64,000 nucleotides of DNA from contig SIJG01000037.1 in the NCBI GenBank assembly GCA_023374025.1, positions 864,211 to 928,210 on the forward strand. The letters are read 5' to 3'. Origin of the DNA: Heterodera schachtii (Eukaryota; Nematoda; Chromadorea; Rhabditida; Heteroderidae). The position numbers and the translations under genes were made by a program. This document shows, piece by piece, positions 48,400 through 59,228 of this stretch. Under the pieces are notes generated by a model. It was not told the origin of the DNA and did no database searches. It saw nothing but the letters and a program-made list of their open reading frames with translations. Every line of letters begins with the position of its first letter. Position 1 is the stretch's first letter.

Positions 48400-49095
48400 A
48401 TGATGGTGTTGTATTCTGTGTGTATATATTGTATCCAATATTCTGTGTTTAGCCATGCATATGTTTAGGTATTGTATGTGCGTATTATTGTATTGTATTT
48501 ACGGTATTCAAAGCGATGTTTCATTTAACACATTCATTGTTGGTTTATATAAATTTTATTTGTGTTGTTTTGTTTGGTCTGAAAAAGTGAATTTTCAAAA
48601 AAAATTCGCACATTTCTTATTGGTTTTTGGGATCGACCCCTCAGCTTGGTTAATTTTGTTGGCCCACATATTTTTGACAATTTCACCTCCGCCGATTTTT
48701 CAGAGAAATTGCACGAATTACAATGACAGTATAAAACCCCGGGGGCACTATTATTCAACTTTGGGCTTTAATGGAGGGGGGGGGGGCTATAAAAGAGATT
48801 CACACAAAAAAGAAAATACCGACAAAATTGTACTGTTTTCAAAATGGAAAAATTGTCTAATTTCAAAAATCGAGGCACAAAAAATACAACATTCAGCGAC
48901 GCTTTACTTCCCTTATACAAGACTAATACAATATGTATATACAGAATAGTACAACAAATCAGTCATGTGATCGGAAAATATACATTTTATGAAATGATAA
49001 TGATCAGATTATATAATTCCATCCGAGTGGCCATTGGGCTTAGGGCTCATCTGCTGCTGCTGTTGGTTGATCCGCAGTTTGAAACAATCCCCTTC
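48400..49095. other. Intergenic between convergent genes
   Basis: No gene seen; TATTGTAT-rich 3' flank after paralog 2 and a G run near 48777. The F-box gene could use an alternative last exon reaching about 49050. Confidence 0.5.
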
Positions 49096-50846
49096 TCAGT
49101 TCTTCTCAGCGAGGCAACGGTCTGAAAACGGAGGAAAAGCGTAAGAAAAAGCCGAACATAAAATTTGTCGATTCTCGACTCGTCCCTCATCATACCCAAT
49201 TTCGTCATCCGAGAAGCCAATGGTCACCCAATTTGGGGGATGTTCGCTGTTCACGCGCGAACTGCGAAACCAGGACACCACGTCCGCTTCATTGAACTCC
49301 GCCGGACAGCGCAGAATCTTCACCAAGGACACAACGCCACCCACTCGATTTGGATGCACATTGCTCATCAGCGTCAGCTTTTCCGCCGTCCGAATGTTGA
49401 ACATTTCTTCACACCTGGTGTAGTTGAATTCGGTCGAAGTGAGCACCATGTAGTTGACCGGGACAGATGCCGCAGTGAATGACTGTGAAAAGAATGGGAA
49501 ATGCGATCCGATCAGTTGCAGAATAATGATCAAAAAAGAGGACGACTCTATTGCAGTTCACACAACCATAAAAAATTTGACAATTTAATGCACTATAACT
49601 TTTTTTGGAAGCATTCAAATTCAACATTATTGGCATCATTTGATAGCCCTATGAGCCCTCTCTATTAGTCTAAGTAGATTAAAAAAAACTCATTTAAAAT
49701 TCAAAAAGTAATGGTCAAAAAATTTATTTTTTGAAGTTTTCTTGTCACAACTTTTTTGAAATATAATGAAATGCTTTGAAATTTTGCAGGCCAATAAAGG
49801 ACATTTTGGGCTATCGAATGATACTAAGAATGTTTAATTTTGATGCTTCTAGAAAAAGTTGTGGCCCATTACATTTGTCAAATTATTTTACCGTCGTCTT
49901 TTTATGGACGTTGAACTGCAAGAGCCCAAAAAAGATCAGAGAAAAAAGTGAAATCCGTCCCCATCAATCGATCAAAATTCACCCCACAAATCCCACCGAG
50001 AACAATTGGTTGACGAATTCGTCCCATCCTTTGTTCCATTTGATCAATTTGAACACCTTCGGACGACCGTCAGGGCTCGGCATGTGCAGCCACATGTACA
50101 GGTCACGGGCCGATGTGGTGTCAGCAGAAGCATCATTCGTGTTGTCGGCGGACAGACGTTCGGGCAAAACTGGGGTCAGGATTTCGACAAGGTTCGGACA
50201 GTCGAAGAGGACGGTCGGCGACACGTGTTTGCGCATCAGTGCCAGTTGCTTGCGCTTCAGGTTGACCAGCGTGCGGACTCCTCTCCTCAACAGGGGCCAA
50301 ATGTGCCGTGCCATTGCTTGCCATGCGCGGAATTCCGTAATCAGATGGTTGAACTGCAGCGAAATGTTGGTGGTGAAGAGGCGGCGACTTCGGAGCAGGA
50401 AATTGATCACTTGGGAATCCAAATACCTGCACAAAATGTGGTGGGGTGATCAAAATGCCATTAAAATGCAAAATTTTGGGGAAATTTGGCGATCACCAAA
50501 TGTTGAATGTGCCGTTGAAGCCGACGATACTGTCCGGCATCGGTGTGATGGCCAATGGCAATGAGAAGAAGGCGCCTTCGCTGTTCAAGACCATCACTTC
50601 GGCGCCGCTCCCTCTCGACTTGCGCTTACTGATGTGCAACTCCTCCAGGCACCAACGTCTCTGCTGCAACTGCGTGTCCACCAGGGCGGCGAAACGGGCA
50701 TTGACCAGCGCAAAGTTCCATCCGACCTCTTCACGTCCAAGCCATGCCAAAGTGTCCAGCCAAATTTGGTCGCTGAAAGTGCCGCTTAAAAAACAAATTT
50801 TAAAAATTTCAAAAACATTTTCCGCTTTCTATCACATTTGTTCCAT
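49096..50846 (-). CDS. F-box-type protein of the cyst-nematode expanded family (copy 1)
   Basis: Exons 50836-50846, 50497-50784, 49997-50426 and 49096-49482 join in phase (371 aa). The N-terminus reads MEQIGTFSDQIWLDTLAWLG, then WNFALVNARFAALVD, an F-box-like segment that would bind SKP1. Then come GFNGTFNIWYLDSQVINFLL, HVSPTVLFDCPNLVEILTPV, a LSADNTNDASADTTSARDLY motif and a C-terminal ...LVKILRCPAEFNEADVVSWF. The order matches copy 2, but the motifs are much more diverged. Upstream of the chosen ATG the frame stays open through a Gln-rich stretch (QQQQTEANRAEQHQQQGEAV) to a TAA without another ATG, so the start could be upstream in an unseen exon. The last exon may instead splice at GGACGA to an acceptor near 49128. 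The third intron holds a core-A MITE. Presumed substrate adaptor of an SCF ubiquitin ligase. Confidence 0.7.
49588..49868. mobile_element. Core-A MITE copy in F-box intron
   Basis: CACTATAACTTTTTTTGGAA, ATCATTTGATAGCCC and CTCTCTATTAG on the left; complements (AATAAAGGACATTTTGGGC, TATCGAATGATAC) on the right, with TTTGACAATTTAATG / CATTACATTTGTCAAA outer ends. Confidence 0.75.
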
Positions 50847-51183
50847 GCGTCGTCGCGGTGGTGCCTGAACTGCTTCGCCCTGTTGCTGGTGTTGTTCCGC
50901 TCGATTTGCTTCTGTTTGTTGCTGCTGTTTGTCAGTTGTCGGCTCTTCCTTCTGCGTCACTTTTGCTTCTCCTTCTTCCGATGATGATGATTAAGATTTT
51001 GATTGTGTAATGCCCAGTTTTGTTGTTTGTTGTGTCGTCAATTTGTGCACACTTCTGCCTGTGCTCAGCTGCCGTTGATTTGATTTGATGGCACGGACGG
51101 ACGGAGAACAGCAGCGGCAATAAAATGCAGGAAGAATTAATATTATTATTTGGAATGGAATGACCGGAAATACCGAACCTACT

Positions 51184-51196
51184 CCCCTTATATACT
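51184..51196 (-). promoter_or_regulatory. Putative TATA box of F-box copy 1
   Basis: Minus strand AGTATATAAGGGG, ~340 bases upstream of the chosen ATG. Confidence 0.4.
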
Positions 51197-51280
51197 GTTC
51201 ATTCATTCGAAATTTGAAATCCTTTTTTTACCGAATCAGAGCCCCGAGCCCCTGTAATATTCGAAAAATTCAGATTTGAC

Positions 51281-51501
51281 ACTTCTAACTTTTTTTAAAA
51301 CGATCGAATCCTGACAAATTTAGTATCATCCGAAAGCTCTCAACGAGCTAGTCTAAAAAACAGTGAATAAATTTTCTTTGGTGTTTTAATTTCACTGTCT
51401 ATTAATATTCATACTTTTGATATGGAAATGGCCCAAATACGTGAATAGGGAACTGGCCATAGGGAAACGGCCATAGGGAAACGGCCATAGGGAACTGACC
51501 C
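51281..51501. mobile_element. Core-A element with GGCCATAGGGAAAC arm
   Basis: A diverged core A (TCTAACTTTTTTTAAAACGA, TAGTATCATCCGAAAGCTCT) is followed by three copies of GGCCATAGGGAAAC and GAACTGACCCCC at 51440-51501. Only one repeat arm is visible. Confidence 0.55.
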
Positions 51502-51687
51502 CCAACCCTTTCTTTTCGTCTCTTTCTTCGACTTTTTCTCCCTGACAATACCTTCAAAAATAAATTCTGTACGTTGTTCGTACGTTTTCAATTTCCCTTT
51601 ATCTCATTTTTTAGTCTATTCAATTACCGACATTCTTGATATCTCCGTGTTTTCTCGTTGTAATTTAAAAAAAAAATTTTTTTTTAA

Positions 51688-51930
51688 GCATCTTAGATTG
51701 CTTAGAAAGTCATTTATATGGTTTTCAGGGACGCTGAACACGATTATGACATCTATTTAGACCAGTCCAGAAACGGATTCGACCTAAAGTCGAAATCCCC
51801 AAAAAGTAGAAAATTCAAACTTTTTCAACAATATAATCCTTTTCCGGGGTTCAAAACTGGTCTAAATAGATGTCATAATCGTGTCCTGAAAACCATACAA
51901 ATGACTTTGTAAGCAACCTAAGATGCATAA
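51688..51930. mobile_element. Long-hairpin MITE, ~70-bp arms
   Basis: GTCATTTATATGGTTTTCAG, CACGATTATGACATCTATTT and AGACCAGT are mirrored by ACTGGTCT, AAATAGATGTCATAATCGTG and CTGAAAACCATACAAATGAC. Belongs to the core-B dispersed family. Confidence 0.8.
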
Positions 51931-51954
51931 AAAAAATTTTTTTTGGCGTACGAA

Positions 51955-51965
51955 CCATATAAGTA
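51955..51965 (+). promoter_or_regulatory. TATA-like box of F-box copy 2
   Basis: CCATATAAGTA about 65 bases upstream of the ATG at 52026, just outside the hairpin MITE. Confidence 0.35.
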
Positions 51966-52025
51966 CCGAACCCTTTTTTCAGTTCGCCTATTATTTTTAA
52001 AAATTTTGATTACCAATTCAAAAAA

Positions 52026-53458
52026 ATGTCTGACATTCCGAAAGAAGCGGAGAAGCAAATGGAAAAAGCGATGTAACAATTTAAAACATTTTTTCTATGC
52101 TAATCATTTTGCTTTTCCGTTTTCAGCTTCATCTCCGACGACTGTTGGCTCAAAGTGTTCGATTTGCTTCCGCCCGTTCAGCTTGGCCTTGGCATTGCAC
52201 TGATCAGCCACCGTTTTGACCGCCGAGTGGACGAACACCTCAAAACGCGCAAATGGGCATTGAAATTTATTGGAATTCGAAAGAAAATTGGAGAGAATGG
52301 CACAACGCAAATGCAAATTACCAATGAGCAAATTGTCACTGACGATGGAAAACCAATGCCAATCCCGGAAATACAATTGCCACACAAAGTCATCGGATTC
52401 GAACGCATCGATATTTCGTAAAATTGGCGATTACGTAAAAATTTTTAGACAATTTTTCCCATTTTTAGTTTCATCGACCGCAATGCCATCACTTTTCTCC
52501 ACCGTTTTGGCCAACTCTTCGCTTCCCGTCCAATTAATTTGCACATCAATACGTGGAAGGATCGCATTGCGGAGTTCATTTTGCGCAACATTTGGCCAAT
52601 GTTCGGAAAAAACATTCCTGTCATGACATTGTCCGCCTCATTTTTCCGCCGTTTGCGTCAATTGATCCCATCAATTCTCAACGATCTTCCATCGCTTAGC
52701 ATTATCAGCTTATGTACCGTCAATCTCTTCACTTTCAACGAATTTCCGGCCGATGACAGTGCCATGGCATCGGATGGACAAGCGTTGATCAAATGGCTGT
52801 TCACTCCCCGTCCGGACAATGTGCCGAAAGTGTTGAAATGCCTTTTGGATATAGATGGTTGGGTGTTGGCGTCGAAACTTGAAACCTTAAAAGCGGTGCT
52901 TACTTACTAATACATACTTGATTTATTTGGCACTTTTACGATTTTTGGATTTTTTGACAAAAATAATTTGTCGCTAATTACAGTTCGAACCGAAAGTGTC
53001 TCTCTCCCTTTGGTCTTTAGATTCAATCGTAAAAGTGTCATTCATTTGTCATTTAATATTTTTTAATGAATTTCCCACATTTTAGATATTTTCCTATGCT
53101 TCTTCTCCCGTCAATTTCATTGTCCACATTTATATTGGTTTGCCTATTGCTGACTCCATTTTGGCCTTTTATTTGACCAACGAATTGACCCGTGAACAAT
53201 TGGAATTGAAAAGAATTGACGCCGAATATTTTCTGATGGTCCGTTGTCCAATTGTGCGAGACGAGAGCAAATGGACACAATGGGAAGAGGAAGTGACTGA
53301 TTTGCAAATTTTTCAACCGTCGAATCAAATTAGCATCCAAATTATCAACGAGGACGAAATCGGGGATGGGTCAGCGAATGCTTTTTACAAAAATTCAAAT
53401 TAATTGCGTTTCTATTTTTAGGCTTCTTGACGCAATGATCGGCCAAAGTGATCACTGA
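52026..53458 (+). CDS. F-box-type protein of the cyst-nematode expanded family (copy 2)
   Basis: Exons 52026-52072, 52127-52417, 52469-52895, 53086-53369 and 53422-53458 join in phase, giving 361 aa. N-terminus MSDIPKEAEKQMEKAI, then FISDDCWLKVFDLLPPVQLG LGIALISHRFDRRVDEHL (F-box-like), KVIGFERIDISFIDRNAITF, FNEFPADDSAMASDGQALIK, PRPDNVPKVLKCLL, ASSPVNFIVHIYIG, YFLMVRCPIVRDESKWTQWE and IINEDEIGDG near the end. These motifs in this order are typical of a large lineage-specific cyst-nematode family. Expected to dock on SKP1/Cullin and present unknown substrates. All exons are undamaged. It is divergently oriented to copy 1, with two repeat elements between them. Confidence 0.85.
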
Positions 53459-53712
53459 TCAGCAGCAGAAGTGAACAAATGATTTGCTGAGAAGTGATCG
53501 ACCAATTTGAATAATGGAATTATTGACGACGTGCACATAAAAATTGTTCTCTTTTCTTGATGAAATGATCATTTAATAGATATTTGTGTTATGCATGTCT
53601 TAAGGATAAAATTTAATGATTTCTTGAAACTGGAATTAGCTTAGAATTTTAAGAATAAGTTTTAAAAAATTTGTCAAAATTTGCTCTGATTTGTCAATAA
53701 AAGAAGATTTTT

Positions 53713-54107
53713 TGGTACTTATACAATTTGACCCACAAAATATGAACTCTATTTGACGAATTTCCGAACCCGAAATTCGAACATTTTTTTGAACAAATTC
53801 TTTTCCAAAAATGGTTTTAAATGTACTAAAATAGTGCTCCATGATTCCCGTGGTGTGATGCTCATAATATATTGATTCAGACCAAGCATTGGTGCCATGT
53901 AATTCAACACATACTCCAAAAAATAAATAAAATTGGCATCAATGCTTGGTCTGAAAAAATTTTGTTCAAAAAATGTTCGAATTTCGGGTTAAGGTTTAGG
54001 GAATTCGTCAAATAGAGTTCATATTCATGATCAGCGGCACCAAAACCCCTGGAAAAACGTTTTTATCATTAAAAAAAAATTATGTGGGTCAAATTATAAG
54101 TACCGAT
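53713..54107. mobile_element. Inverted-repeat element (core-B family)
   Basis: GGTACTTATACAATTTGACC, ATGAACTCTATTTGACGAAT and CGAAATTCGAACATTTTTTT are mirrored by AATTCGTCAAATAGAGTTCAT and GGTCAAATTATAAGTACC. An inner pair, GACCAAGCATTGGTGCCAT, is also inverted. Confidence 0.75.
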
Positions 54108-54579
54108 ATTTTATTTAAAAACTTTTGAGTGTTTTTTCGACAAAAACCTTAAAAAATATAAACGAATTGAACCTGCGTAAAAAAAATCATTTATGTGTTT
54201 TGTTAAGCTATCAGGGAATGAGAAAACTAGTTTTAACCTGATTTGGACTAGGCGCAAATGTCTGGGGCACATAGGTATGAATGAAAGGAAGAAAACAAAT
54301 TTGTAAGACTTGAATATTTCTTAAAACCAAAAAACAACTCCCTTTTGTCTTTGCTACTACAAGTCGCCAACCAATTTTTTAGTTTATTTTAAAATTGCCC
54401 AAACCCTTCCAAGGAGACGCTAAGTTTTTGAGAACTTTGGCTTCAGTTTAAATAAGAACGAGAAACATTTGAAACAGCAAAAATTTAGAGACCGTCAAAT
54501 GCCATGAACAAACAAAAAAAAAAGTTAGAGATCCTATTCTTTTAACAGAAACAAAAAAAAATCGGATCGACAGAAAAAA
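54108..54579. other. No gene seen
   Basis: AT-rich spacer without exon signals or repeats I can place. Confidence 0.4.
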
Positions 54580-54720
54580 ATGGAGATCAAGCACTTCCTA
54601 TTCGCCTCCTCTGTTCTTGGCGCATCATTTGAGCTGACCACCGGCCGGCGGCACCAATACACGTTGAAGAATGGCACCGTGGTGAATATGATCACCAATG
54701 ATGACCATATTATTTTGTAA
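54580..54720 (+). CDS. Possible 46-aa secreted peptide
   Basis: ATG frame starting MEIKHFLFASSVLGASFELT, then TGRRHQYTLKNGTVVNMITN, then DDHIIL and TAA. The N-terminus could serve as a signal peptide with cleavage near LGAS. The local GC rise and balanced codons favour coding. The family is unknown and the short length means chance cannot be excluded. Confidence 0.35.
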   Translation: MEIKHFLFASSVLGASFELTTGRRHQYTLKNGTVVNMITNDDHIIL

Positions 54721-55208
54721 AACCTGACCTAAATGAAAAAATTATGACTGTCTATGACATACTGACTCTACCAGCATAAAAAATGCGCTGCTGATTTGGG
54801 GGGACATTCACTGAATCAAAGATTATCAGCGTCCTGACGGTTGGCTTTCTATGAAAAAATAATTATACCAGAGTAAAGCACCCGTTATTGGTTTGTCGGG
54901 ACGTGAACTGAAAGAAAGACACGAATTTTGAGGACCAGATCGTTTCATTGGGAGAAAGCGTGTAGCTGTACAAATTCCCATTGTACATGATCTGACTCCC
55001 AAATCTCCATTTAAAAGATATATAGTTATATCATTGCATTTTTAACAAATCTGATCAGACCCATTCAGCGTTTTTTTAACTCAAGAAATCCCTCCCACAG
55101 GATAATAAACTTGGTAATGCCTTCTGGTAAATTACAAATTAAGGAATTCATCGAAAAACAGAAATTTTTCAATATCACAAAAACATTAAAACCAGTTAAA
55201 AAGTCATT

Positions 55209-55810
55209 ATGTGGGGAGGGAGGAAAAGCTCACGGGTCGATTGGTGTATTGTCCAAAGTCGAGCAATAAATGCGGCGGTGTTCATGTTGGTTTTGGACAT
55301 AATGTCCAATTGCAGTGTTCTCCAGTTTGATGTTACGATGAAAGTAGCCAATGTTGTGCTGAAAAGGGGTTGTGGCAAAATTATTTGTTGGCATCATAAC
55401 GAAGATGAAGACGTCGAAACAACAACTCACACAATGTAGTTGAACGACACTAATGTGCCGCCGTTTTGTGTCCCGTTGGATGTCCTTGGCCCGTCAAATT
55501 ACGGACGAAGAAAGTTCAGTTTTTGCCCAGCATCAGCAAAAAAAAAAAGGTTTTCGGGTCCGTCCCCCCCCCCCCCCCCGAAAATTTTTTCTAGATACGC
55601 TCCTGATCTTAGCTAATCTCTGTTAACCCCAATAACTCACCCGGCGTTCCTTCGTTTTGCCGGTGTACATGTCGACCACGTGTAGAACCAGGTTTCGATG
55701 TGGCCTGCTCGGCAATAGTCGCTCTGCTCATGTGAGAGATCGATGCGTACATTGGTGTGCCACGAAATTGCGTATGCTTGCGCCGTTTTCGTGTGCCTGC
55801 AAAAAATTAA
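55209..55810 (-). pseudogene. CK1/TTBK-like kinase fragments with frameshifts
   Basis: At 55640-55800 the minus strand reads RRKHTQFRGTPMYASISHMS, then shifts frame through HIETWFYT to VDMYTGKTKERR, the CK1 activation-loop and following region. At 55230-55430 it reads HNIGYFHRNIKLENTAIGHY, the CK1 catalytic loop with HRD changed to HRN and KPEN changed to KLEN; the LLDFGQYTNRP segment follows in another frame (apparent one-base deletion). In transcript order the FRGT piece precedes the catalytic loop, the reverse of a normal kinase, so these are pieces of at least two copies. Not functional as read. Confidence 0.7.
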
Positions 55811-56084
55811 AAGTCATTATTAGAGATGAGAATTTAAGTCATGCAAAGTCTCTAAAAAGTCATGAAAAAGCTATAAACCCCCAAAAAGTCACAAAGTATT
55901 TGAGTTAATCCCATCCCTAGTCATTAAGAGGGAGGGGGATAATCTCACGGTGCAGCTGACGAATCGACGCGCAAGTCGCTTACAAAAGTGCTCAGCGCCA
56001 CTTTTATTGTGCACGCTTCGCCGCTTCGCATAATTTCATCCTGCAAAAAGTCGGGGTACATAACATTGGTAAATTACAAATTAA
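55811..56084. other. Spacer between kinase fragments
   Basis: Nothing supported beyond the edges of the duplicated unit. Confidence 0.4.
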
Positions 56085-56129
56085 GGAATTCATCGAAAAA
56101 CAGAAAATTTTCAATATCACAAATTGCCT

Positions 56130-56407
56130 TCGATCACCCCAAAAAAGTACACCGCGCAGAAGTGCTCAACAAATCAAAATTTTGCCAGCAAAATGAATGC
56201 CCACCTCCCCCAAACCGCACCCTCTTCCCAAGGGTGGGGCGAGCCGCAATTGGCTCTGTTTTCATTGCCGCCTGTCGACCGTTGGCTGGTGTCCTGGCAT
56301 AAGAAGTCAGTGCCACACGCACCCCGTCCAATCTCTCGAATGATGGTCCACCATTCGCCCACTATTGTTCCTTGGCTCAGCGACACCAAAGAAGTGTCGC
56401 TCGTCAT
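56130..56407 (-). pseudogene. CK1-like kinase N-lobe, frameshifted copy
   Basis: Reads VSLSQGTIVGEWWTIIREIG, then RGACGTDFLCQDTSQ. The AAMKTE (lysine strand) lies in a different frame, and the Val of the GxGxxxxV loop is Asp. Diverged duplicate of the copy at 57100-57259. Confidence 0.65.
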
Positions 56408-56512
56408 CTATATATTTATTATTTGTCAGTGAATGGGTATACATCGGTTTTTAAATTTTCTGTCTCACATAATTTGGCTACACAAAAGATGCCTATTTCC
56501 GTCCGGAGCAGG

Positions 56513-56742
56513 ACAAAACTCAGCCGTCGAAACTCAGCCGAACGAAACTCAGCCGAGACATAATTCAGCCGTGAATAAATTTTTAGAAAATTTTCAAACT
56601 TAGAAATTTGCAAGAAAAAAATCATAGATTCTTTAAAACTAAGAGAATTTTTTCTAAGATTTTTTCTTGAAAATTTCTAAGTTTTTAAAAATTTATTCAC
56701 GGCTGAATTATGTCTCTGCTGAGTTTCGGTGGCTGAGTTTTG
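56513..56742. mobile_element. Foldback element with AAACTCAGCCG repeats, copy 1
   Basis: The left arm has four copies of AAACTCAGCCG-like units (last one AATTCAGCCGTGAATAAAT). The right arm is inverted, ending GGCTGAGTTTTG. The outer flank GAGTGCACC is shared with the 58.7-kb element (GGTGCACCCCAAAAC). Confidence 0.75.
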
Positions 56743-57099
56743 GAGTGCACCGATTTCGGTCATACGCGACCAAAATTTGCGGAAACTGAGTAAATTCCCG
56801 AAAAAAATGTATGTGACAGTTTACAATTAATGTCGGGTAAACGCTTGGAACCCAAAGTCATGGTTAGTAAGTGTTTTACAACCAACCAACCCCAAAAAAT
56901 GAACGAACGAACCGTGTGGCAAATGAATGGAATTCATCGAAAAACAGGAATTTTCAATATCATAAATTCACTTCGATCGCCCCCCCCCAAAAAAAAGTAC
57001 ACCGCGCAGAACTGCTCAACAAATCAACATTTTGCCAGCAAAACGAATGCCAACTCACCAAACCGCACCTCCTTCCACAGGGTTGGGGGGGGGGGGCCG

Positions 57100-57259
57100 C
57101 GGATGATTCCGTTTTCATTGCCGCCTGTTCACGGGTGGTGGTTTTCTGGCACAAGAAGACAGTGCAATACGTGCCCCGTCCAATCTCTCGAATGATGGTC
57201 CACCATTCGCCCACTTTTGTTCCTTGGCTCAGCGACACCAAAGAAGTGTCGCTCGTCAT
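57100..57259 (-). pseudogene. CK1-like kinase N-lobe exon, best-preserved copy
   Basis: From an ATG at 57259: MTSDTSLVSLSQGTKVGEWW, TIIREIGRGTYCTVFLCQKT, TTREQAAMKTES. The glycine loop (IGRGTYCTV) and the lysine (AAMK) are intact. It runs into a C/G run with no continuing kinase exon downstream on this strand in proper order, so it is likely an orphan duplicated exon; a functional gene is not excluded. Confidence 0.55.
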
Positions 57260-57365
57260 CTATATATTTATTATTTGTCAGTGAATGGGTATACATCGGT
57301 TTTTCAATTTTCTGTCTCACATAATTTGGCTACACAAAAGATGCCTATTTCCGTCCGGAGCAGGA

Positions 57366-57723
57366 CAAAACTCAGCCGTCGAAACTCAGCCGACCGAAAC
57401 TCAGCCGAGACTTAATTCAGCCGTGAATAAATTTTTAGAAAAATTTCAAACTTAGAATGCAAGAAAAAATCTTAGATTCTTTAAAAATTCTATGAGAAAA
57501 AAATTTCAAAAAATTTTCAGCGATTTTTTTTTTGAAAATTATTTGAAATTTCTTAGAATTCGTCATTAAATTTTGAAAAAATCGCCCGAAAATTTTTTTT
57601 AAACATTTTCATAGAACCTTCTAAGAAAATTTTTTCTAAGATTTTTTCTTGAAAATTTCTGTTTTTAAAAATTTATTCACGGCTAAATTATATCTCGGCT
57701 GAGTTTCGGTCGGCTAAGTTTTG
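57366..57723. mobile_element. Foldback element with AAACTCAGCCG repeats, copy 2
   Basis: Same arms as the copy at 56513 but with ~130 bp more internal AT-rich inverted sequence; right end GGCTAAGTTTTGGGGTGCAC. Confidence 0.75.
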
Positions 57724-58049
57724 GGGTGCACTGACTTCCGTCATACGCGACCAAAATTTGCGGAAACTGAGTAAATTCCCGAAAAAAATGTATGTGACAG
57801 TTTACAATTAATGTCGGGTAAACGCTTGGAACCCAAAGTCATGGTCAGTAAGTGTTTTACAACCAACCAACCCCAAAAAAATCAATGAACGAATGGAATT
57901 CATCGAAAAACAGGAATTTTCAATATCATAAATTCACTTCGATCGCCCCCCCCCCCAAAAAAAGTACACCGCGCAGAACTGCTCAACAAATCAACATTTT
58001 GCCAGCAAAATGAATGCCCACCTCCCCCAAACCGCACCTCCTTCACCTG

Positions 58050-58133
58050 TCCCAGCTTTCGGATGATGGTCCATCGGCCGAACACTGTTTCGGTGCTGAT
58101 CGCCACCAAGGATGTGTCCACGCGCTTTGACAC
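58050..58133 (-). pseudogene. Third CK1-like N-lobe fragment
   Basis: Reads MSKRVDTSLVAISTETVFGR then WTIIRKLGQ, ending at a GTGAAGG donor-like site before the glycine loop is complete. Followed by the shared duplicated unit. Confidence 0.5.
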
Positions 58134-58445
58134 GATCTAAATATTTAATATTTATCACTGAATGGGTAAATCAAGTTTTTTCTCATTATCTGAAACATTT
58201 CCTCATTCTAATTCTGATCCCGGCTTTATTATACTCCAGACAAACTGAGTATTACTCAAAAACGAAGACTTTCCGCCCAATTTTCTATGTCTCACATAAT
58301 TTGGCTACGCAAATAATGCCCATTTTCACAATATACAACAACCAAAAAGAACAGACAGTACAGCAACAAGGAAGGAAGGAAAGACATAGACATGAACAGA
58401 CAATTAAATCCAATAATTATTGATAAATCGCTGGTCACCTGCGAA

Positions 58446-59215
58446 TCAGTTGATGAGGTCGGCCGCCCGACCAATTTCCCAGTCGTCGTAGTAAGTGTCC
58501 GGAATTCGATTCTCGGTGAAGTAGTTGTGCAGAACCAACTCGACCCATTCGTAGTTGGGTCGGGCAACATACTTCAACTCGTCCTGAAAAGAGTGGGCGA
58601 AATTAAAACGGCGGGCCTAATTGAGCGGTAAAACAGCACTCAAAAATGGCCAAGCGAATTACCCCAACCCACACGCCGGTGCACCCCAAAACGTCGTCGG
58701 CCGAAACGTCGTCGGAAGACTTTTAGAAACATAACTTCGTTCATTGTCAATCAAATTAAACATTGTTGGTGTTGTTCGATAGCTCTCTGTGTTTAGTATT
58801 AATTTGCAAAATTCCAAAAATTTTCGTAATCTTTCAAAAAAGTTATGGCCAGAAGGAACTCAAAAACCTAGTATTTCGAACCTTTTTTTTGCTCTGTTTT
58901 TTATGCATGTATAAAAAATTTTGAAAATTTGCAGGCTAATAGCGTTTTTCGAATGCTTTCGAATAATACCAAGAATGTTTAATTTGGTTGAGAATGAAAA
59001 AAGTTATGGTCGAAAAATTCGTCCGACGACGTTTCGGCTGACGACGTTTTGTCCTACTCCGCCCCCACGCACCTTATGTTCGGGTTGGTGTATTTGCGTG
59101 CAAATCCGAAGGCGATCAAGAAGATCTGCCGGTGCTTTCATGGGACGAAAATGTCCAATAGCGGCCTTCTCCGGTTTGGTGAATGCTTCGCATATTTGAG
59201 CCTGTAAAAAATTGG
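58446..59215 (-). pseudogene. CK1-like kinase: damaged catalytic loop plus intact C-lobe end
   Basis: The exon 58446-58583 reads DELKYVARPNYEWVELVLHN, YFTENRIPDTYYDDWEIGRA, ADLIN and stop. This is the RPNY...YDWE end of a CK1 catalytic domain and is intact. Upstream (59075-59205) the frame that gives AFGFARKYTNP (equivalent of DFG-LARKY, with Asp changed to Ala) differs from the frame covering QICEAFTKP, and the HRD motif is not recognisable. A core-A foldback element (58687-59051) lies in the intron between. Probably a decaying gene; an unseen correct splice could rescue part of it. Confidence 0.55.
58687..59051. mobile_element. Foldback element: CGTCGTCGG arms around core A
   Basis: Left end CAAAACGTCGTCGGCCGAAA then CGTCGTCGG; right end CCGACGACGTTTCGGCTGAC then GACGTTTTG. 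Between them is core A (CATAACTTCGTTCATTGTC, GTTGTTCGATAGCTCT, complements at about 58935-59005). Confidence 0.8.
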
Positions 59216-59228
59216 AGTACATTAACAT

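Larger units (their letters stand above)
56085..58050. repeat. Tandem duplication (~0.9 kb) carrying CK1-like N-lobe and foldback element
   Basis: GAATTCATCGAAAAACAG starts similar blocks near 56088, 56930 and 57896 (a short trace near 55142). Each block continues with AAGTACACCGCGCAGAA and TTTTGCCAGCAAAA. The first two also contain a kinase N-lobe exon (minus), GTGAATGGGTATACATCGG and an AAACTCAGCCG foldback element. Confidence 0.8.
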
